From: Kushneria avicenniae
GTDB taxonomy: Bacteria > Pseudomonadota > Gammaproteobacteria > Pseudomonadales > Halomonadaceae
NCBI RefSeq assembly: GCF_900112585.1
Contig: NZ_FOLY01000001.1
Coordinates: 248,001-312,000, forward strand
Direction of reading: 5' to 3'
DNA: 64,000 bases
Shown: positions 37,369-46,416 of the stretch, in pieces
How positions within the stretch are numbered: the stretch's first letter is position 1
How the letters are laid out: every line of letters starts with the position of its first letter
The notes under the pieces: generated by a model
Database searches by the model: none
The model's input: only the letters and a program-made list of their open reading frames with translations
Told to the model about the DNA's origin: nothing
Program-made: the position numbers and the translations under genes

Positions 37369-38736
37369 TCAGTCATCGGTGAGCAGATTGGCCGGCGGCT
37401 GCTGACAGGGAAGCCGATCCTTGATGTAGGCCTCGATTTCCGGCAGTGCGTAGCCGTCCTCTTCCCCCACGAAACTGATCGAGGTGCCCTGTGCACCCGC
37501 CCGACCGGTACGTCCGATGCGATGCACGTAGTCTTCCGGGTCCTCGGGCAGCGTGTAGTTCACCACGTGGCTGATATCGTTGATGTGGATACCGCGACCG
37601 GCCACGTCAGTGGCGACCAGCACGGCCACCTTGCCTTCACGGAAACGCTCGAGCGTGGTCACGCGTGTTTTCTGCGGCACGTCCCCGGAGAGCATGGCCA
37701 CGTTGATGCCCGCCTTGCGCAGTCGCTCATCGAGTTTTCGCACCAGATCGCGCCGATTGGCAAAGACCATCACCTTTTCCAGCTTTTCGCGTTCGATCAG
37801 GCGCCGGAGAATGGTGAATTTCTCGGCATCGCTGACCAGATACACTCGCTGGTCGATGTTGGCAGCCGCACTGGTGTCGACTTCGATCTCGACGTGCGCC
37901 GGCTCATGCGTCCACTGGCTGGCCAGGTTGAGAATGTCCTGGGTAAACGTGGCCGAGAACAGAAAGGTCTGGCGCTCGGTGCTTTTCGGCGTGGCGCGAA
38001 TGATGCGCTTGACGTCCGGAATGAAGCCCATCGACAGCATGCGATCAGCTTCGTCCAGCACCAGCACTTCAACCTGTGAGAGGTCGGCATCGCGCTTTTG
38101 ATGGAAATCGAGCAGTCGTCCGGGCGTGGCTACCAGAATGTCCAGCGGCTTTTCAAGCTTCTGGCGCTGCTTCTGATAATCCATGCCGCCAACGGCACTG
38201 GCCACCCTCAGGGAGGTGTGCGTCATCAGCGCTTTTGCATCCTTCTCGATCTGCAGGGCCAGCTCGCGTGTCGGGGCGATGATCAATGCTCTGGGCGCGC
38301 CCGGCTTTTGACCGTCCGGCGCCGGCTCTTCCAGGAAATAGGCCAGAATGGAGATCAGAAAGGCTGCGGTCTTGCCGGTTCCCGTCTGCGCCTTGCCGAC
38401 CACGTCGCCGCCCAGCAGGGTATGGCGCAGTGCTTCCGCCTGGATGGGCGTGCAGTAGTGAAAACCCTGCTCGGCAATGGCCTGCATCAGGGGCATCGGC
38501 AGATTGAAGTCCTGAAAGCGCCATTTGCCCGCCACGGCGGGCACATCAGGCAGGCTGGCGGCGACGTCGCTGCCTGCGGCTGACGAGCCATCCTGCGCGC
38601 TGGCGGTCTGTGCATTGTTGCCATTGCGGGACTGGCTGCGGCGCGGCTTGCGACGGCGACGCTTGGGCCGACGATTGGCATTGGTGGGCGCCTCTGCCGA
38701 CGTCTGTGCCGGCTGAGGGTTTTCCGACTCACTCAT
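37369..38736 (-). CDS. rhlB: DEAD-box RNA helicase RhlB
   Basis: ATP-dependent RNA helicase that, in Enterobacteria, assists the RNA degradosome. The 455 residues have a low-complexity basic N-terminus ([17 protein letters not shown], up to about residue 75), then the DEAD-box core: Q motif [60 protein letters not shown] and [10 protein letters not shown]. The extended basic N-terminus and lack of a C-terminal tail match the Pseudomonas RhlB group more than RhlE or SrmB; the subgroup is the less certain part. Confidence 0.88.
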   Translation of the reverse strand: MSESENPQPAQTSAEAPTNANRRPKRRRRKPRRSQSRNGNNAQTASAQDGSSAAGSDVAASLPDVPAVAGKWRFQDFNLPMPLMQAIAEQGFHYCTPIQAEALRHTLLGGDVVGKAQTGTGKTAAFLISILAYFLEEPAPDGQKPGAPRALIIAPTRELALQIEKDAKALMTHTSLRVASAVGGMDYQKQRQKLEKPLDILVATPGRLLDFHQKRDADLSQVEVLVLDEADRMLSMGFIPDVKRIIRATPKSTERQTFLFSATFTQDILNLASQWTHEPAHVEIEVDTSAAANIDQRVYLVSDAEKFTILRRLIEREKLEKVMVFANRRDLVRKLDERLRKAGINVAMLSGDVPQKTRVTTLERFREGKVAVLVATDVAGRGIHINDISHVVNYTLPEDPEDYVHRIGRTGRAGAQGTSISFVGEEDGYALPEIEAYIKDRLPCQQPPANLLTDD

Positions 38737-38783
38737 ATGCTGCGATCACTTTGGATTGAGATGAATAGACAAGATAACGGTTC

Positions 38784-38792
38784 ATTGTATCA
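38784..38792 (-). promoter_or_regulatory. Candidate extended -10 promoter of rhlB
   Basis: On the - strand TGATACAAT (TGn plus TACAAT, five of six matches) lies about 48 bases before the rhlB ATG. No convincing -35 hexamer is seen. Prediction only. Confidence 0.4.
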
Positions 38793-38907
38793 GCACCACT
38801 GACCCAGTTGTGCATCAACCGCGTCCGACACAAGCCAGCACGCGTGCAAATTGTTAAACTGCATGTCACTGCAGCACACTGCTTCAGGCTGGAAACGAGA
38901 GGTTTTT

Positions 38908-39162
38908 ATGACCCGTCGCAAGAAGACGCGCTCGCTGGCCGACAAGGTGACAATCCGTACCGGCAAGCGCAAGGATTACCGCCGCTGGCGGCATGACAAT
39001 CCCGATGAAGTCGCATCCACACCGCGATTTGCGGCCAAAAAGCGCGATCAGCGCAAGAGCCAGGCGGCCAGCAAGCTGGAGCGCCAGCGCCGCGAGGGCG
39101 TCACGCTGCCGCTGCATCCGCAGGACAATAATGTGCCCTCCGATTCTTCACAAGACAGCTGA
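38908..39162 (+). CDS. Small basic protein of unknown function
   Basis: An 84-residue protein, very rich in Lys and Arg ([19 protein letters not shown], later [19 protein letters not shown]), with no membrane segment or known motif that I recognise. Charge and size suggest contact with RNA, ribosome or DNA, but this is inference. ATG 38908 follows AGAGG at a good distance; the frame is open 19 codons upstream without support. The stop at 39160-39162 is one base from the xthA ATG, so the two genes are probably translationally coupled. Confidence 0.65.
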   Translation: MTRRKKTRSLADKVTIRTGKRKDYRRWRHDNPDEVASTPRFAAKKRDQRKSQAASKLERQRREGVTLPLHPQDNNVPSDSSQDS

Positions 39163-39163
39163 C

Positions 39164-39979
39164 ATGCGCCTGGTTTCATTCAACATCAACGGTATCCGTG
39201 CCCGCCAGCATCAACTTGAAGCGCTGGTGGAAACCCATGCACCCGACATCATTGGCCTGCAGGAGACCAAGGTACAGGACAGCGAATTTCCGCTCGATGC
39301 GGTGGCAGGCCTTGGCTATCACGTGCATTACCACGGCCAGAAGGGCCACTACGGTGTGGCACTCCTGACCAGACAGGCGCCGTCACGGGTACAGCTCGGA
39401 CTTCCGGATGACGATGAGGACGCACAGCGGCGCATGATTGCGATCACGCTGGAGACGTCATCCGGCCCGCTGACCGTCTACAACGGGTATTTCCCGCAGG
39501 GCGAGAGCATTCACCACCCGACCAAGTTCCCCAACAAGCGTCATTTCTATGATCAGCTATCGCGCCATCTCGAGCAGCAGCATCGCTCCGAGGAACAGAT
39601 CGCGGTCATGGGGGATTTCAATATCTCTCCGGCCGACATTGATATCGGTATTGGTGAATCCGCTCGCAAGCGCTGGCTGAGAGAAGGCAAGACAAGCTTC
39701 CAGCCCGAGGAGCGCAGCTGGCTCGAGCGTCTGACCAGCTGGGGATTCGAGGATAGCTATCGTCGCTGTTACCCGCAGCGTGATGACCTGTTCAGCTGGT
39801 TTGACTACCGCTCAAAGGGCTTTGAGCGCGACCCCAGAAGAGGGCTTCGTATCGACTACATTCTGACCAGTACGGGGCTGTCGCCTCGCGTTCAGGATGC
39901 CGGAATCGATTACGATCTGCGCGCCATGGCAAAACCATCGGATCACGCACCGGTCTGGACCCGCCTGAACATGGACTAA
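39164..39979 (+). CDS. xthA: Exodeoxyribonuclease III
   Basis: Mg-dependent AP endonuclease and 3'-5' exonuclease of base-excision repair. The 271 residues show all family motifs: [48 protein letters not shown] and [21 protein letters not shown] is the usual N-terminus, so the ATG at 39164 is correct although the frame opens far upstream into the preceding gene. It follows the small basic protein gene by one base and ends at a tandem hairpin region. Confidence 0.95.
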   Translation: MRLVSFNINGIRARQHQLEALVETHAPDIIGLQETKVQDSEFPLDAVAGLGYHVHYHGQKGHYGVALLTRQAPSRVQLGLPDDDEDAQRRMIAITLETSSGPLTVYNGYFPQGESIHHPTKFPNKRHFYDQLSRHLEQQHRSEEQIAVMGDFNISPADIDIGIGESARKRWLREGKTSFQPEERSWLERLTSWGFEDSYRRCYPQRDDLFSWFDYRSKGFERDPRRGLRIDYILTSTGLSPRVQDAGIDYDLRAMAKPSDHAPVWTRLNMD

Positions 39980-40036
39980 CGTTCGTCGCACGATGAACGT
40001 TTCACCACACGGTCCGCCCTGTCGCGGGCCGTGTGG
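39978..40036. terminator. Tandem hairpins between xthA and the TPR gene
   Basis: Two inverted repeats in a row. The first, AACGTTCGTCG/CGATGAACGTT (39978-40001), starts inside the xthA stop codon. The second has 13-bp arms CCACACGGTCCGC/GCGGGCCGTGTGG (40005-40017 and 40024-40036) with one G-U pair and a CCTGTC loop. Neither has a long T run. They lie between convergent genes and probably end both transcripts. Confidence 0.6.
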
Positions 40037-40060
40037 CGTTCCGTCCTTTAAAACTCGTGG

Positions 40061-41347
40061 TCAGCGCATTGATACCTGCGACGAGAGATCGGGCCGTGAA
40101 CGGTCGCTATCGATCAGTGCCAGCCATTGTCCGGCCTGTTCGGCGCTACCGTCGAACTGCTCGGCCTGCCGAAAGACCTGCTGCGCCTGATCAAGACGCC
40201 CCTGTTCGTAGACCGCAACGCCTTCCATCAGCAGCAGCTGGCCGGGGTCGTCGCCGCCTCTGGCGCGCGCCTTCGCAAAGCCCTGCTCGGCCTGTCCCCA
40301 GGCGCCCCAGCCGTAGGCGAGATCACCCAGCATGTACCAGTCGTGAGCCTCGTTGGTACGCTCGGCCACCGTCTGCCAGGCCCTGAGTGCCTGCTGATGG
40401 TCGCGGGTCTGTGCCCAGGCACGTGCCAGCAGACGACGATGGGCGTCACTGTCCTTGATATCGCCGTTATCCAGCGCTTCTGACAGCATTTCGGCGGCGC
40501 GCGCCGGGGTGCCACCGGCCATGTGCAGTTTTGCCCGGTTCAGCAGAGCGTCTTCTCCCTTGAGGATACCCCGCTGCCAGCCGGCTTCCCAAAGCGCGGC
40601 CGCACGCCCCGGCTTCCCGATGCGCTGATAGAGCGCCGCGGCCTGCTGCCAGCGTGCCGGGTCACTGTCATCCTGCGCCAGCTGCGCCTCGACCACGCTG
40701 GAGGCGTCCTCGAGCTGCCCTGACTGCTGATAGACACTCGCCGCCAGCGCCAGCTGTTTGTCGCTCGGCGATGAATCGCTGGCACGAGCCAGCCGGACCC
40801 AGCGAAGCGCCTCGTCCCACTGCTCAAGACGCGCATGGATGCGCGCGCCCAGCCAGAGATCCTTCGGCCCGAGTGATGCCTGCCCCTGCCAGCGGTCAAA
40901 GAGATCCGCCGCCTGCTCGAACTGTCGGGCCTGAACCCGCAGCCTTGCCTCCTGCTCGAGCCACTGCAGGCGCTGTGACAGCGGCGCCGTATCGATGGCA
41001 CGAGCCTGATAGAGCAGATCCGCTGCCCGACCGGGCTGATCCATGCGCTGGGCGGCGCTGGCGGCCAGCTGCAGATAGAGCGCCCTGGCCCACTGATCAC
41101 CCTGACTGCTGCCGGCGCTCGAAGCGTGGGCACGCGCCGACTCCACAACCTGCTGGTAATGACCGTTTGAAAGCTCGCGCTCCAGCCCCTGAAGCCGATC
41201 AATGCTCTGCTGGGAAAGCGCCGGTCCGGCGGCCGTGGCGCGCTGTTCGCCGCCCAGCAGCATGGCAAGCCCTACCCCCATGGCCATCAGCACTTTCAAT
41301 GGCCCCTGACGATGCGTCCCATGACGACGATGACTGTGTCGAAACAT
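40061..41347 (-). CDS. TPR protein of the TonB2-type operon
   Basis: A 428-residue exported tetratricopeptide protein. Residues 1-40 are a basic N-terminus plus hydrophobic segment (KVLMAMGVGLAMLLGG then a cleavage-like ATAAG), so it is probably periplasmic or membrane-anchored. Repeats with the W-L-G-Y-A-P spacing of TPRs run from about residue 60 to the end (for example RALYLQLAASAAQRM, DPARWQQAAALYQRIGKPG). ATG 41347 has GAGGT nearby and lies six bases from the tonB stop. It is last in the DUF3450-ExbB-ExbD-TonB operon, where homologues often occur; its precise role is unknown. Confidence 0.78.
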   Translation of the reverse strand: MFRHSHRRHGTHRQGPLKVLMAMGVGLAMLLGGEQRATAAGPALSQQSIDRLQGLERELSNGHYQQVVESARAHASSAGSSQGDQWARALYLQLAASAAQRMDQPGRAADLLYQARAIDTAPLSQRLQWLEQEARLRVQARQFEQAADLFDRWQGQASLGPKDLWLGARIHARLEQWDEALRWVRLARASDSSPSDKQLALAASVYQQSGQLEDASSVVEAQLAQDDSDPARWQQAAALYQRIGKPGRAAALWEAGWQRGILKGEDALLNRAKLHMAGGTPARAAEMLSEALDNGDIKDSDAHRRLLARAWAQTRDHQQALRAWQTVAERTNEAHDWYMLGDLAYGWGAWGQAEQGFAKARARGGDDPGQLLLMEGVAVYEQGRLDQAQQVFRQAEQFDGSAEQAGQWLALIDSDRSRPDLSSQVSMR

Positions 41348-41352
41348 GACAT

Positions 41353-42135
41353 TTACCTCAGCTTGAAGACCAGCCGCTGGCGTGTACGCCCCGGCGCATC
41401 CCGAGTCGGGAACTGCCACTGCTCGATAGCATCGCGAGCAGCACTGTCAAAAACACCGCCAGGCTCCGACGCCGTCACCTGAATGGAGTCTGCGTTGACA
41501 CTACCATCGGTGTTGATCGTAAAGGTCAGCTCGACAAAGCCTTCCTCTCCGCGCCGCCGGGCCCGCATCGGATATTGCGGCTGTACCCGGTTGGTAGGCT
41601 GTGCCTGTACCGTCCCCCCGCCCTGGGCGGCAGAGGCGCCCTCCGGTGTACCACCGCTTCGTTCACCCTGCTGCTCGCTTTGCTGCGTGCCCTGTGAGGC
41701 CGGCGTCGGCGTGGACTGCTCCTGAGGCGGCGTGGGCGTTGGACGCGGTCTGGGCTCGGGTTTTGGCTGGGGTTTCGGATCTGGCCTTTCCACCTCGAGT
41801 TCCGGCAGGTTGTCGTTCATGTCGACATCCGCGGCCTCGGGATCACTGACGTCCTGCGTCTGCAGTGCAATATCGCTTTGCACATCTTCTGCAGGCTGAG
41901 GTGCCGGCGCCGGACGAGACGGTGCTGCCGGTGGCGGTGGCGGCGGTGCCGCCGCGGCGATATCGTTCGAGGCCTCCGGTGCCTGAGCCGGTGCCGCCAC
42001 GTCGTCAACGACCGCCATGGTCATGGTCTCCTGAGGCGTCTCACGAGGCTCCGGGGGCGCGACCATCATGGCCAGCCCCCAGAACAGCAGCAACGCAAGA
42101 GCCAGCGCGCCCAGAAGCGCAAGCGCCTGACGCAT
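41353..42135 (-). CDS. tonB: TonB-type energy transducer
   Basis: Transmits proton-motive force from the ExbBD complex to TonB-dependent outer-membrane receptors. The 260 residues have an N-terminal membrane helix (residues 4-27), a long Pro/Gln/Glu-rich periplasmic spacer (about 45-165) and a C-terminal TonB domain with PQYPMRARRRGEEGFVELTF and AIEQWQFPTRD. The gene overlaps the exbD stop by one base. A TonB2-like designation fits because of the neighbours. No receptor gene is in the window, so the substrate (iron-siderophore, haem or other) cannot be read. Confidence 0.87.
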   Translation of the reverse strand: MRQALALLGALALALLLFWGLAMMVAPPEPRETPQETMTMAVVDDVAAPAQAPEASNDIAAAAPPPPPPAAPSRPAPAPQPAEDVQSDIALQTQDVSDPEAADVDMNDNLPELEVERPDPKPQPKPEPRPRPTPTPPQEQSTPTPASQGTQQSEQQGERSGGTPEGASAAQGGGTVQAQPTNRVQPQYPMRARRRGEEGFVELTFTINTDGSVNADSIQVTASEPGGVFDSAARDAIEQWQFPTRDAPGRTRQRLVFKLR

Positions 42136-42542
42136 CAGCCATCCCCCTGCGAGGCGGCCACCGCCACGTTCTCGACGCCCGCCTGGCGAATGCGATCCAT
42201 GGTCTGAATCAGCAGGCCGGTCTGTGAGGCGCGATCGGCCTGAATGACGACGTTACCTTCGCTGCCCGAGAGCGCCTGACGCACGCGATCGCCCACGGCA
42301 TTGCTGTCCACGGCCTGTCCGTCGACCCAGATGGCGCCTTCGGATGTAATGGCCACCAGCACCTGCGTATCGTTGCGCTGGGTGGCCTCGCTGGACTCGG
42401 GACGCTCGATCTCCACCCCGCTTTCCCGCACAAAGCTTGTGGTCACGATAAAAAAGATCAGCATGATAAAGACCACATCCAGCATCGGCGTCAGATCGAC
42501 CCCGGTGGTCTCTTCTTCCATGCGGGCTCGACGTCTACGCAT
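42135..42542 (-). CDS. exbD: Biopolymer transport protein ExbD
   Basis: Inner-membrane partner of ExbB in the TonB motor. The 135 residues have a basic N-terminus, one membrane helix (about 20-38, MLDVVFIMLIFFIVTTSF) and a periplasmic C-terminal domain (DTQVLVAITSEGAIWVDG to the end). The conserved membrane Asp (in LTPMLDVVF) that takes part in proton flow is present. It overlaps the exbB end by eight bases and the tonB start by one base, indicating translational coupling. Confidence 0.92.
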   Translation of the reverse strand: MRRRRARMEEETTGVDLTPMLDVVFIMLIFFIVTTSFVRESGVEIERPESSEATQRNDTQVLVAITSEGAIWVDGQAVDSNAVGDRVRQALSGSEGNVVIQADRASQTGLLIQTMDRIRQAGVENVAVAASQGDG

Positions 42543-43071
42543 GATCGATCTCCGTGGCTCGGGTCAGTCGATCGTGAAGATGCTGATCCTCACGCCGCAC
42601 GATATGTTCAAACCGGCTGGTAAAAAGAATACCCACCACGGCAACCGCCATGCCGGCAAGGGTTGGCAACGTGGCACGCGCCACGCCGTCGGACATGCTG
42701 CGTGCCTGTCCGACCCCGGTAATGGAAAGCGTATCAAAGACCTGGATCATGCCGGTCACGGTGCCGACCAGCCCCAGCAACGGACACAGCGCCACCAGCA
42801 GCTTCAGCCACGGTAATGAGGCCCTCAACGCGCTGATCAGTTCACCACACCAGCATTCACGCAGGGTGCGCGCACTCCAGCTGACATGCTCGTGACGGCT
42901 CTGCCAGCGCACCACCAGGTTCCGGCGCTGGCGACGATAGCGCCACTGCCAATAGATCAACCGCTCCAGCGCCAGAGTGAACAACAACACGGCCACCAGC
43001 GCGATCACCACCAGTACGGGGCCACCCGCATTGGCCAGCCGAGCGATGGGGTGTACCAATGCCTCGATCAT
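42535..43071 (-). CDS. exbB: ExbB-type proton channel protein (MotA/TolQ/ExbB)
   Basis: Proton-channel partner of ExbD. The 178 residues contain a first membrane helix (about 17-37), a cytoplasmic basic loop and the two conserved helices of the MotA/TolQ/ExbB domain (about 92-115 and 128-152; LVALCPLLGLVGTVTGMIQVF and ATLPTLAGMAVAVVGILF). It is short and lacks a long N-terminal domain, unlike its neighbour. It overlaps the longer ExbB-like gene by four bases. Two ExbB-like proteins in one operon is the mark of a TonB2/TtpC-type system. Confidence 0.9.
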   Translation of the reverse strand: MIEALVHPIARLANAGGPVLVVIALVAVLLFTLALERLIYWQWRYRRQRRNLVVRWQSRHEHVSWSARTLRECWCGELISALRASLPWLKLLVALCPLLGLVGTVTGMIQVFDTLSITGVGQARSMSDGVARATLPTLAGMAVAVVGILFTSRFEHIVRREDQHLHDRLTRATEIDHA

Positions 43072-44465
43072 GACGCACTTCCATGCCGACGGGTGTCGCT
43101 TTCCAGCCCGGCCTGCTGCTCGTCCAGTCGATCGGCCAGGTGAGCGCTGGCCTGTCTCTCCAGCAGGTTCATCAGGTTGCGGCTGCGGCTATTGAGGGCG
43201 GTATTGGCAAAGAGCAGCGGAATCGCCACGACCAGACCCAGTACGGTAGTTACCAGTGCCTGACTGATGCCGCCAGCCATCATCTTGGGGTCGCCGCTGC
43301 CAAATACCGTAATGGCCTGGAAGGTGCCGATCATGCCGGTAACCGTACCCAGCAGTCCCATCAGAGGGGCAATGGCAGCGATCACCTTGACCACGGCCTG
43401 CCCACGTTCGAGACCGGGCTGCTCGGCCAGCAGCATCTCATCCATGCGCGCTTCGAGCACTTCCGGCTCATGGTAGCGTCGCTGCTGTCCGAAGCGCTTG
43501 AGCACCCGCCCCAACGGATTGTCATCGCGCAGGTCCTCGAATCGGCGGGCCTGCTGCCGGGTCCGGGCGCTGACCAGAGCCAGCCAGCCAAACTGTGCCA
43601 GCGCGATCAAAAGCCCCACAGCGCCCAGCGCCAGCGTAATGTAGCCAATCACGCCGCCCTGCTGAATGCGCGCCACCAGCGACGGCTGCTGAGCCAGCGC
43701 CTGCAGCACCTCGCCATTGGTCGGGTCCAGCACCATGGTGTCGCCATCCCCATCGGCCAGTGCTTCAAGCCTGCTTGAAACGTTGCCCGGCGTATGCGCG
43801 GCCACAGACAGCGGCCGATCCTCGTCGGGCGCCCGCAGCAGATCACCTTCGCTGAAGGCACTCATGCCGCCCAGACGCACGACATCGCGCTGGGTGATAT
43901 TGCCATCCTGCCCCGCCACGGGCAGTTGCAGGTGCTCGAGCTGTGCGCTGCGCGCGATCAGTTGACTCATGCCGCTGGCGTACTGCTCGAGATCATCGGT
44001 AGAGGCAATGCTGTCGGCTTGAAGCTCTGGAAGTCCGATATCGCCACCCAGTGTCAGCCAGCTGTTGTGCAGACTGTCGCGGGTGTCATCGATCTGGCGA
44101 CGCAGACGATCAAACATGGGTTGAAGATCATTGCCTTCAGCGCTTCGCTGCTTGTTGATGTCGGCAATGGCCGATTCCTGACGCTGACGCCTGCTGTCGA
44201 GACTGTCACGGCGCTCCTGAGCCTGTTGCTGACGTGCTTCAGCCTCCGTCACTGCCTGCTCGAGTTGCTCGCGATCATCAAGCAGATCATTGAGGCGCGA
44301 CATATCGCGCTGACGCGCCTGCTCGGAACTCTGCTGATAGTTCTGAACGATGTCCTCAAGTGAGGGCGCCGCCTGGTCGGCGGCGAAGGCCGGCAGCGCC
44401 ACGCTCATCATCAGCGCCAGGGCAGCGCCCGTCAGAGCCCCGGTCATGTGCTTCACCACGGTCAT
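43068..44465 (-). CDS. Long ExbB-like protein, TtpC type
   Basis: A 465-residue ExbB paralogue with a large added periplasmic domain. A signal peptide (residues 1-28, ending PAFAA) is followed by a Gln/Arg/Asp-rich coiled coil (about 35-125), then a globular part, and only then the membrane helices: about 275-297 (IGYITLALGAVGLLIALAQF), 372-395 (AAIAPLMGLLGTVTGMIGTF) and 410-432. In Vibrio the TtpC protein of this design is needed for TonB2 function. The gene overlaps both its neighbours by four bases. Assignment to TtpC is by architecture and order, not by alignment. Confidence 0.85.
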   Translation of the reverse strand: MTVVKHMTGALTGAALALMMSVALPAFAADQAAPSLEDIVQNYQQSSEQARQRDMSRLNDLLDDREQLEQAVTEAEARQQQAQERRDSLDSRRQRQESAIADINKQRSAEGNDLQPMFDRLRRQIDDTRDSLHNSWLTLGGDIGLPELQADSIASTDDLEQYASGMSQLIARSAQLEHLQLPVAGQDGNITQRDVVRLGGMSAFSEGDLLRAPDEDRPLSVAAHTPGNVSSRLEALADGDGDTMVLDPTNGEVLQALAQQPSLVARIQQGGVIGYITLALGAVGLLIALAQFGWLALVSARTRQQARRFEDLRDDNPLGRVLKRFGQQRRYHEPEVLEARMDEMLLAEQPGLERGQAVVKVIAAIAPLMGLLGTVTGMIGTFQAITVFGSGDPKMMAGGISQALVTTVLGLVVAIPLLFANTALNSRSRNLMNLLERQASAHLADRLDEQQAGLESDTRRHGSAS

Positions 44466-45271
44466 GAAGATGCTCCCTGCGATGCGGATTCAGAGGATGT
44501 GTCATCCGCATCAACGGATAACGGCAGCGACAGCAGCTCGGGCGCGCGCTGGTCGTTGGCAATGCGAATGCCGCGATTGACCATGGTGCGCTGAGCGCTG
44601 TCCAGGGCGTGCCACTGACGGTCCCGGTTTTTCCAGACACCGCCCTGCTCACCATCGGGGGTGAGGTAGTAAAAGCCGACTCGACCCATGCGCAAAAACT
44701 GGACATCGCTTTGCTGGTTGTCCCGGGTCAGACGACCGCGCCAGCTGTCCATGTCATGCCCGTAATCAAGCTCCGTACGCCAGACGGAAAGCAGCTGCTC
44801 CATACGCTTGTCTTCGGAGACGGTTGGGTCGGCAATCGTGCGTTCAAGACTGTCCAGACGGGCCATGCGCTCGTCGCGGTGAAAGGGAATATCGGCCTCG
44901 ACCAGCGCCCGCAGGCGATCGACCATGCCCTGCAGCGTGTCGGGCAACGCCTCACGGGTGTCATCAAGCGTCTCGAGGGCATGCTGCTGGCGGTCAATAC
45001 GCTGCTGCTGTTCATCCAGTGTCGAGGCGAGCTGAGTGTTATAGCGTTCAAGACGCTGCGTCGATGACTGCGCGTCGCGAAGCCTTGTCAAAAGCTCGCG
45101 CGTTTCATCGTCGGCCTGATCGATACGTGTCTGAATGGCCTGCTGCTGCTGCTGTTGCTGAGCGGTTTCATCACGAAGTGACGACGCCTCTGCCAGCGTC
45201 GGTAATGCCATTAGCGTCATCAGGGAAAAGGCAGCGCCTCTCAGGCAACAATTACGACGTTGGGTCCTCAC
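44462..45271 (-). CDS. DUF3450 family periplasmic protein
   Basis: First gene of the operon; a 269-residue exported protein of the DUF3450 type found next to TtpC-ExbB-ExbD-TonB genes. A signal peptide (about 1-28, ending TLAEA) is followed by a long coiled coil very rich in Gln (about 30-105, QQQQQQ near residue 37), then a conserved C-terminal part with WRTELDYGHDMDSWRG and RMGRVGFYYLTPDG. I chose the GTG at 45271 because GGAG lies six bases ahead and it gives a standard signal peptide; the open frame continues upstream but would add a non-signal extension. Function of the family is unknown. Confidence 0.8.
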   Translation of the reverse strand: MRTQRRNCCLRGAAFSLMTLMALPTLAEASSLRDETAQQQQQQQAIQTRIDQADDETRELLTRLRDAQSSTQRLERYNTQLASTLDEQQQRIDRQQHALETLDDTREALPDTLQGMVDRLRALVEADIPFHRDERMARLDSLERTIADPTVSEDKRMEQLLSVWRTELDYGHDMDSWRGRLTRDNQQSDVQFLRMGRVGFYYLTPDGEQGGVWKNRDRQWHALDSAQRTMVNRGIRIANDQRAPELLSLPLSVDADDTSSESASQGASS

Positions 45272-45364
45272 ATGGTTCTCCAGGAAGAGGCGTACAGTAA
45301 AAAAGGGAGCGATACGAACGGGCGATGCCGGATACCCAGGGAAACTTAATAGAAACAAGAACAA

Positions 45365-45385
45365 TTATCAAATGATCATTGATAA
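45365..45385 (-). promoter_or_regulatory. Fur-like palindrome upstream of the TonB2-type operon
   Basis: TTATCAAATGATCATTGATAA, a near-palindrome with one extra base in the left arm, lies about 95-115 bases before the DUF3450 start codon. Its TGATAA/TTATCA arms and ATGATCATT core resemble a Fur box, but spacing does not match the 19-bp consensus exactly. A TTGATA hexamer that might be a -35 element overlaps it on the - strand. Iron control of a TonB operon would make sense; this is inference. Confidence 0.4.
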
Positions 45386-45436
45386 CATCCCCATAATGGC
45401 ACGGTTTCTATCCGCTATCGGGCGTTACCCACAAAA

Positions 45437-45457
45437 AAGCCGGCACTGGGCCGGCTT
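45437..45457 (-). terminator. Intrinsic terminator of etfA
   Basis: Eight-bp stem AAGCCGGC/GCCGGCTT (45437-45444 and 45450-45457) with an ACTGG loop. On the - strand it continues into a T run (six A at 45433-45438 on the + strand), so it fits the end of the etfBA transcript. Confidence 0.85.
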
Positions 45458-45480
45458 GTGGCTGTCTCTGGGACAGCGGA

Positions 45481-46416
45481 TCAAAGCTTGCGTTCAAGCT
45501 CCGGCAAAGCCTGAAACAGATCGGCCACCAGACCGTAGTCGGCCACCTGAAAGATCGGGGCCTCTTCGTCGGAGTTGATGGCCACGATAATCCTTGAGTC
45601 CTTCATGCCGGCCAGATGCTGTACTGCCCCGGAAATGCCGGCCGCGATATAAAGCTCCGGCGCCACCATCTTGCCGGTCTGACCGACCTGAAGATCATTG
45701 GGCACGTAACCTGCGTCTACCGCTGCCCGCGAGGCGCCCACGGCGGCACCGAGACGATCGGCCACGCCTTCGATCAGACGGAAATTCTCGGCGCTGCCAA
45801 GCCCCCGTCCGCCGGAGACAATCACGCGTGCCCCGCCCAGTTCGGGCCGCTCACCGCCAGCCAGCTGCTCATTAACGAAGGTGGTCATTCCCTGCTCGCC
45901 GGTGCTGGCAGCGCTTGAAACGCTGGCAGCATCCTGTTCTCCCACCGGCTCAAAGGCCGTCGGACGAATGGTCATGACCTTTTTGTCATCCAGGCTGCGC
46001 ACCGTGGCCAGCACGCTACCGGCATAGATGGGACGAACGAACGTGTCAGCGGATTCGACAGCAATGACATCGGAGATCTGCCCGACGCCCAGAAGCGCTG
46101 CCACACGAGGCATGACGTTTCGACCACTGGTGGTCGAGGCGCATAGAAGGTGCGTGTAGGGCGCTGCCAGCGACACGACCAATGCGCCCATGTTTTCCGC
46201 CAGCATGTGATCAAAGGCGCTGTCTTCAACGCTGATCACGCCGGCGACACCTGTCAGACGCGCCGCCTGTTGCGCAGCTTCACCCGACTGGCTACCGGCC
46301 ACTAGCACATCAATGCTGCCGCCGAGTCTACCGGCGGCGTCCAGCACCCGTGCCGTGGCGCTGGAAAGATGGCCCTTCTCCTGCTCGGCGATGACCAGAA
46401 TACGTGCGTCGCTCAT
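45481..46416 (-). CDS. etfA: Electron transfer flavoprotein, alpha subunit
   Basis: FAD-binding subunit of the soluble ETF that collects electrons from acyl-CoA and other dehydrogenases. The 311 residues show the conserved FAD domain in the C-terminal half: [51 protein letters not shown] and [19 protein letters not shown]. It overlaps the etfB stop by one base, so the two subunits are co-translated. ETF-ubiquinone oxidoreductase is encoded divergently 300 bases away. Confidence 0.96.
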   Translation of the reverse strand: MSDARILVIAEQEKGHLSSATARVLDAAGRLGGSIDVLVAGSQSGEAAQQAARLTGVAGVISVEDSAFDHMLAENMGALVVSLAAPYTHLLCASTTSGRNVMPRVAALLGVGQISDVIAVESADTFVRPIYAGSVLATVRSLDDKKVMTIRPTAFEPVGEQDAASVSSAASTGEQGMTTFVNEQLAGGERPELGGARVIVSGGRGLGSAENFRLIEGVADRLGAAVGASRAAVDAGYVPNDLQVGQTGKMVAPELYIAAGISGAVQHLAGMKDSRIIVAINSDEEAPIFQVADYGLVADLFQALPELERKL

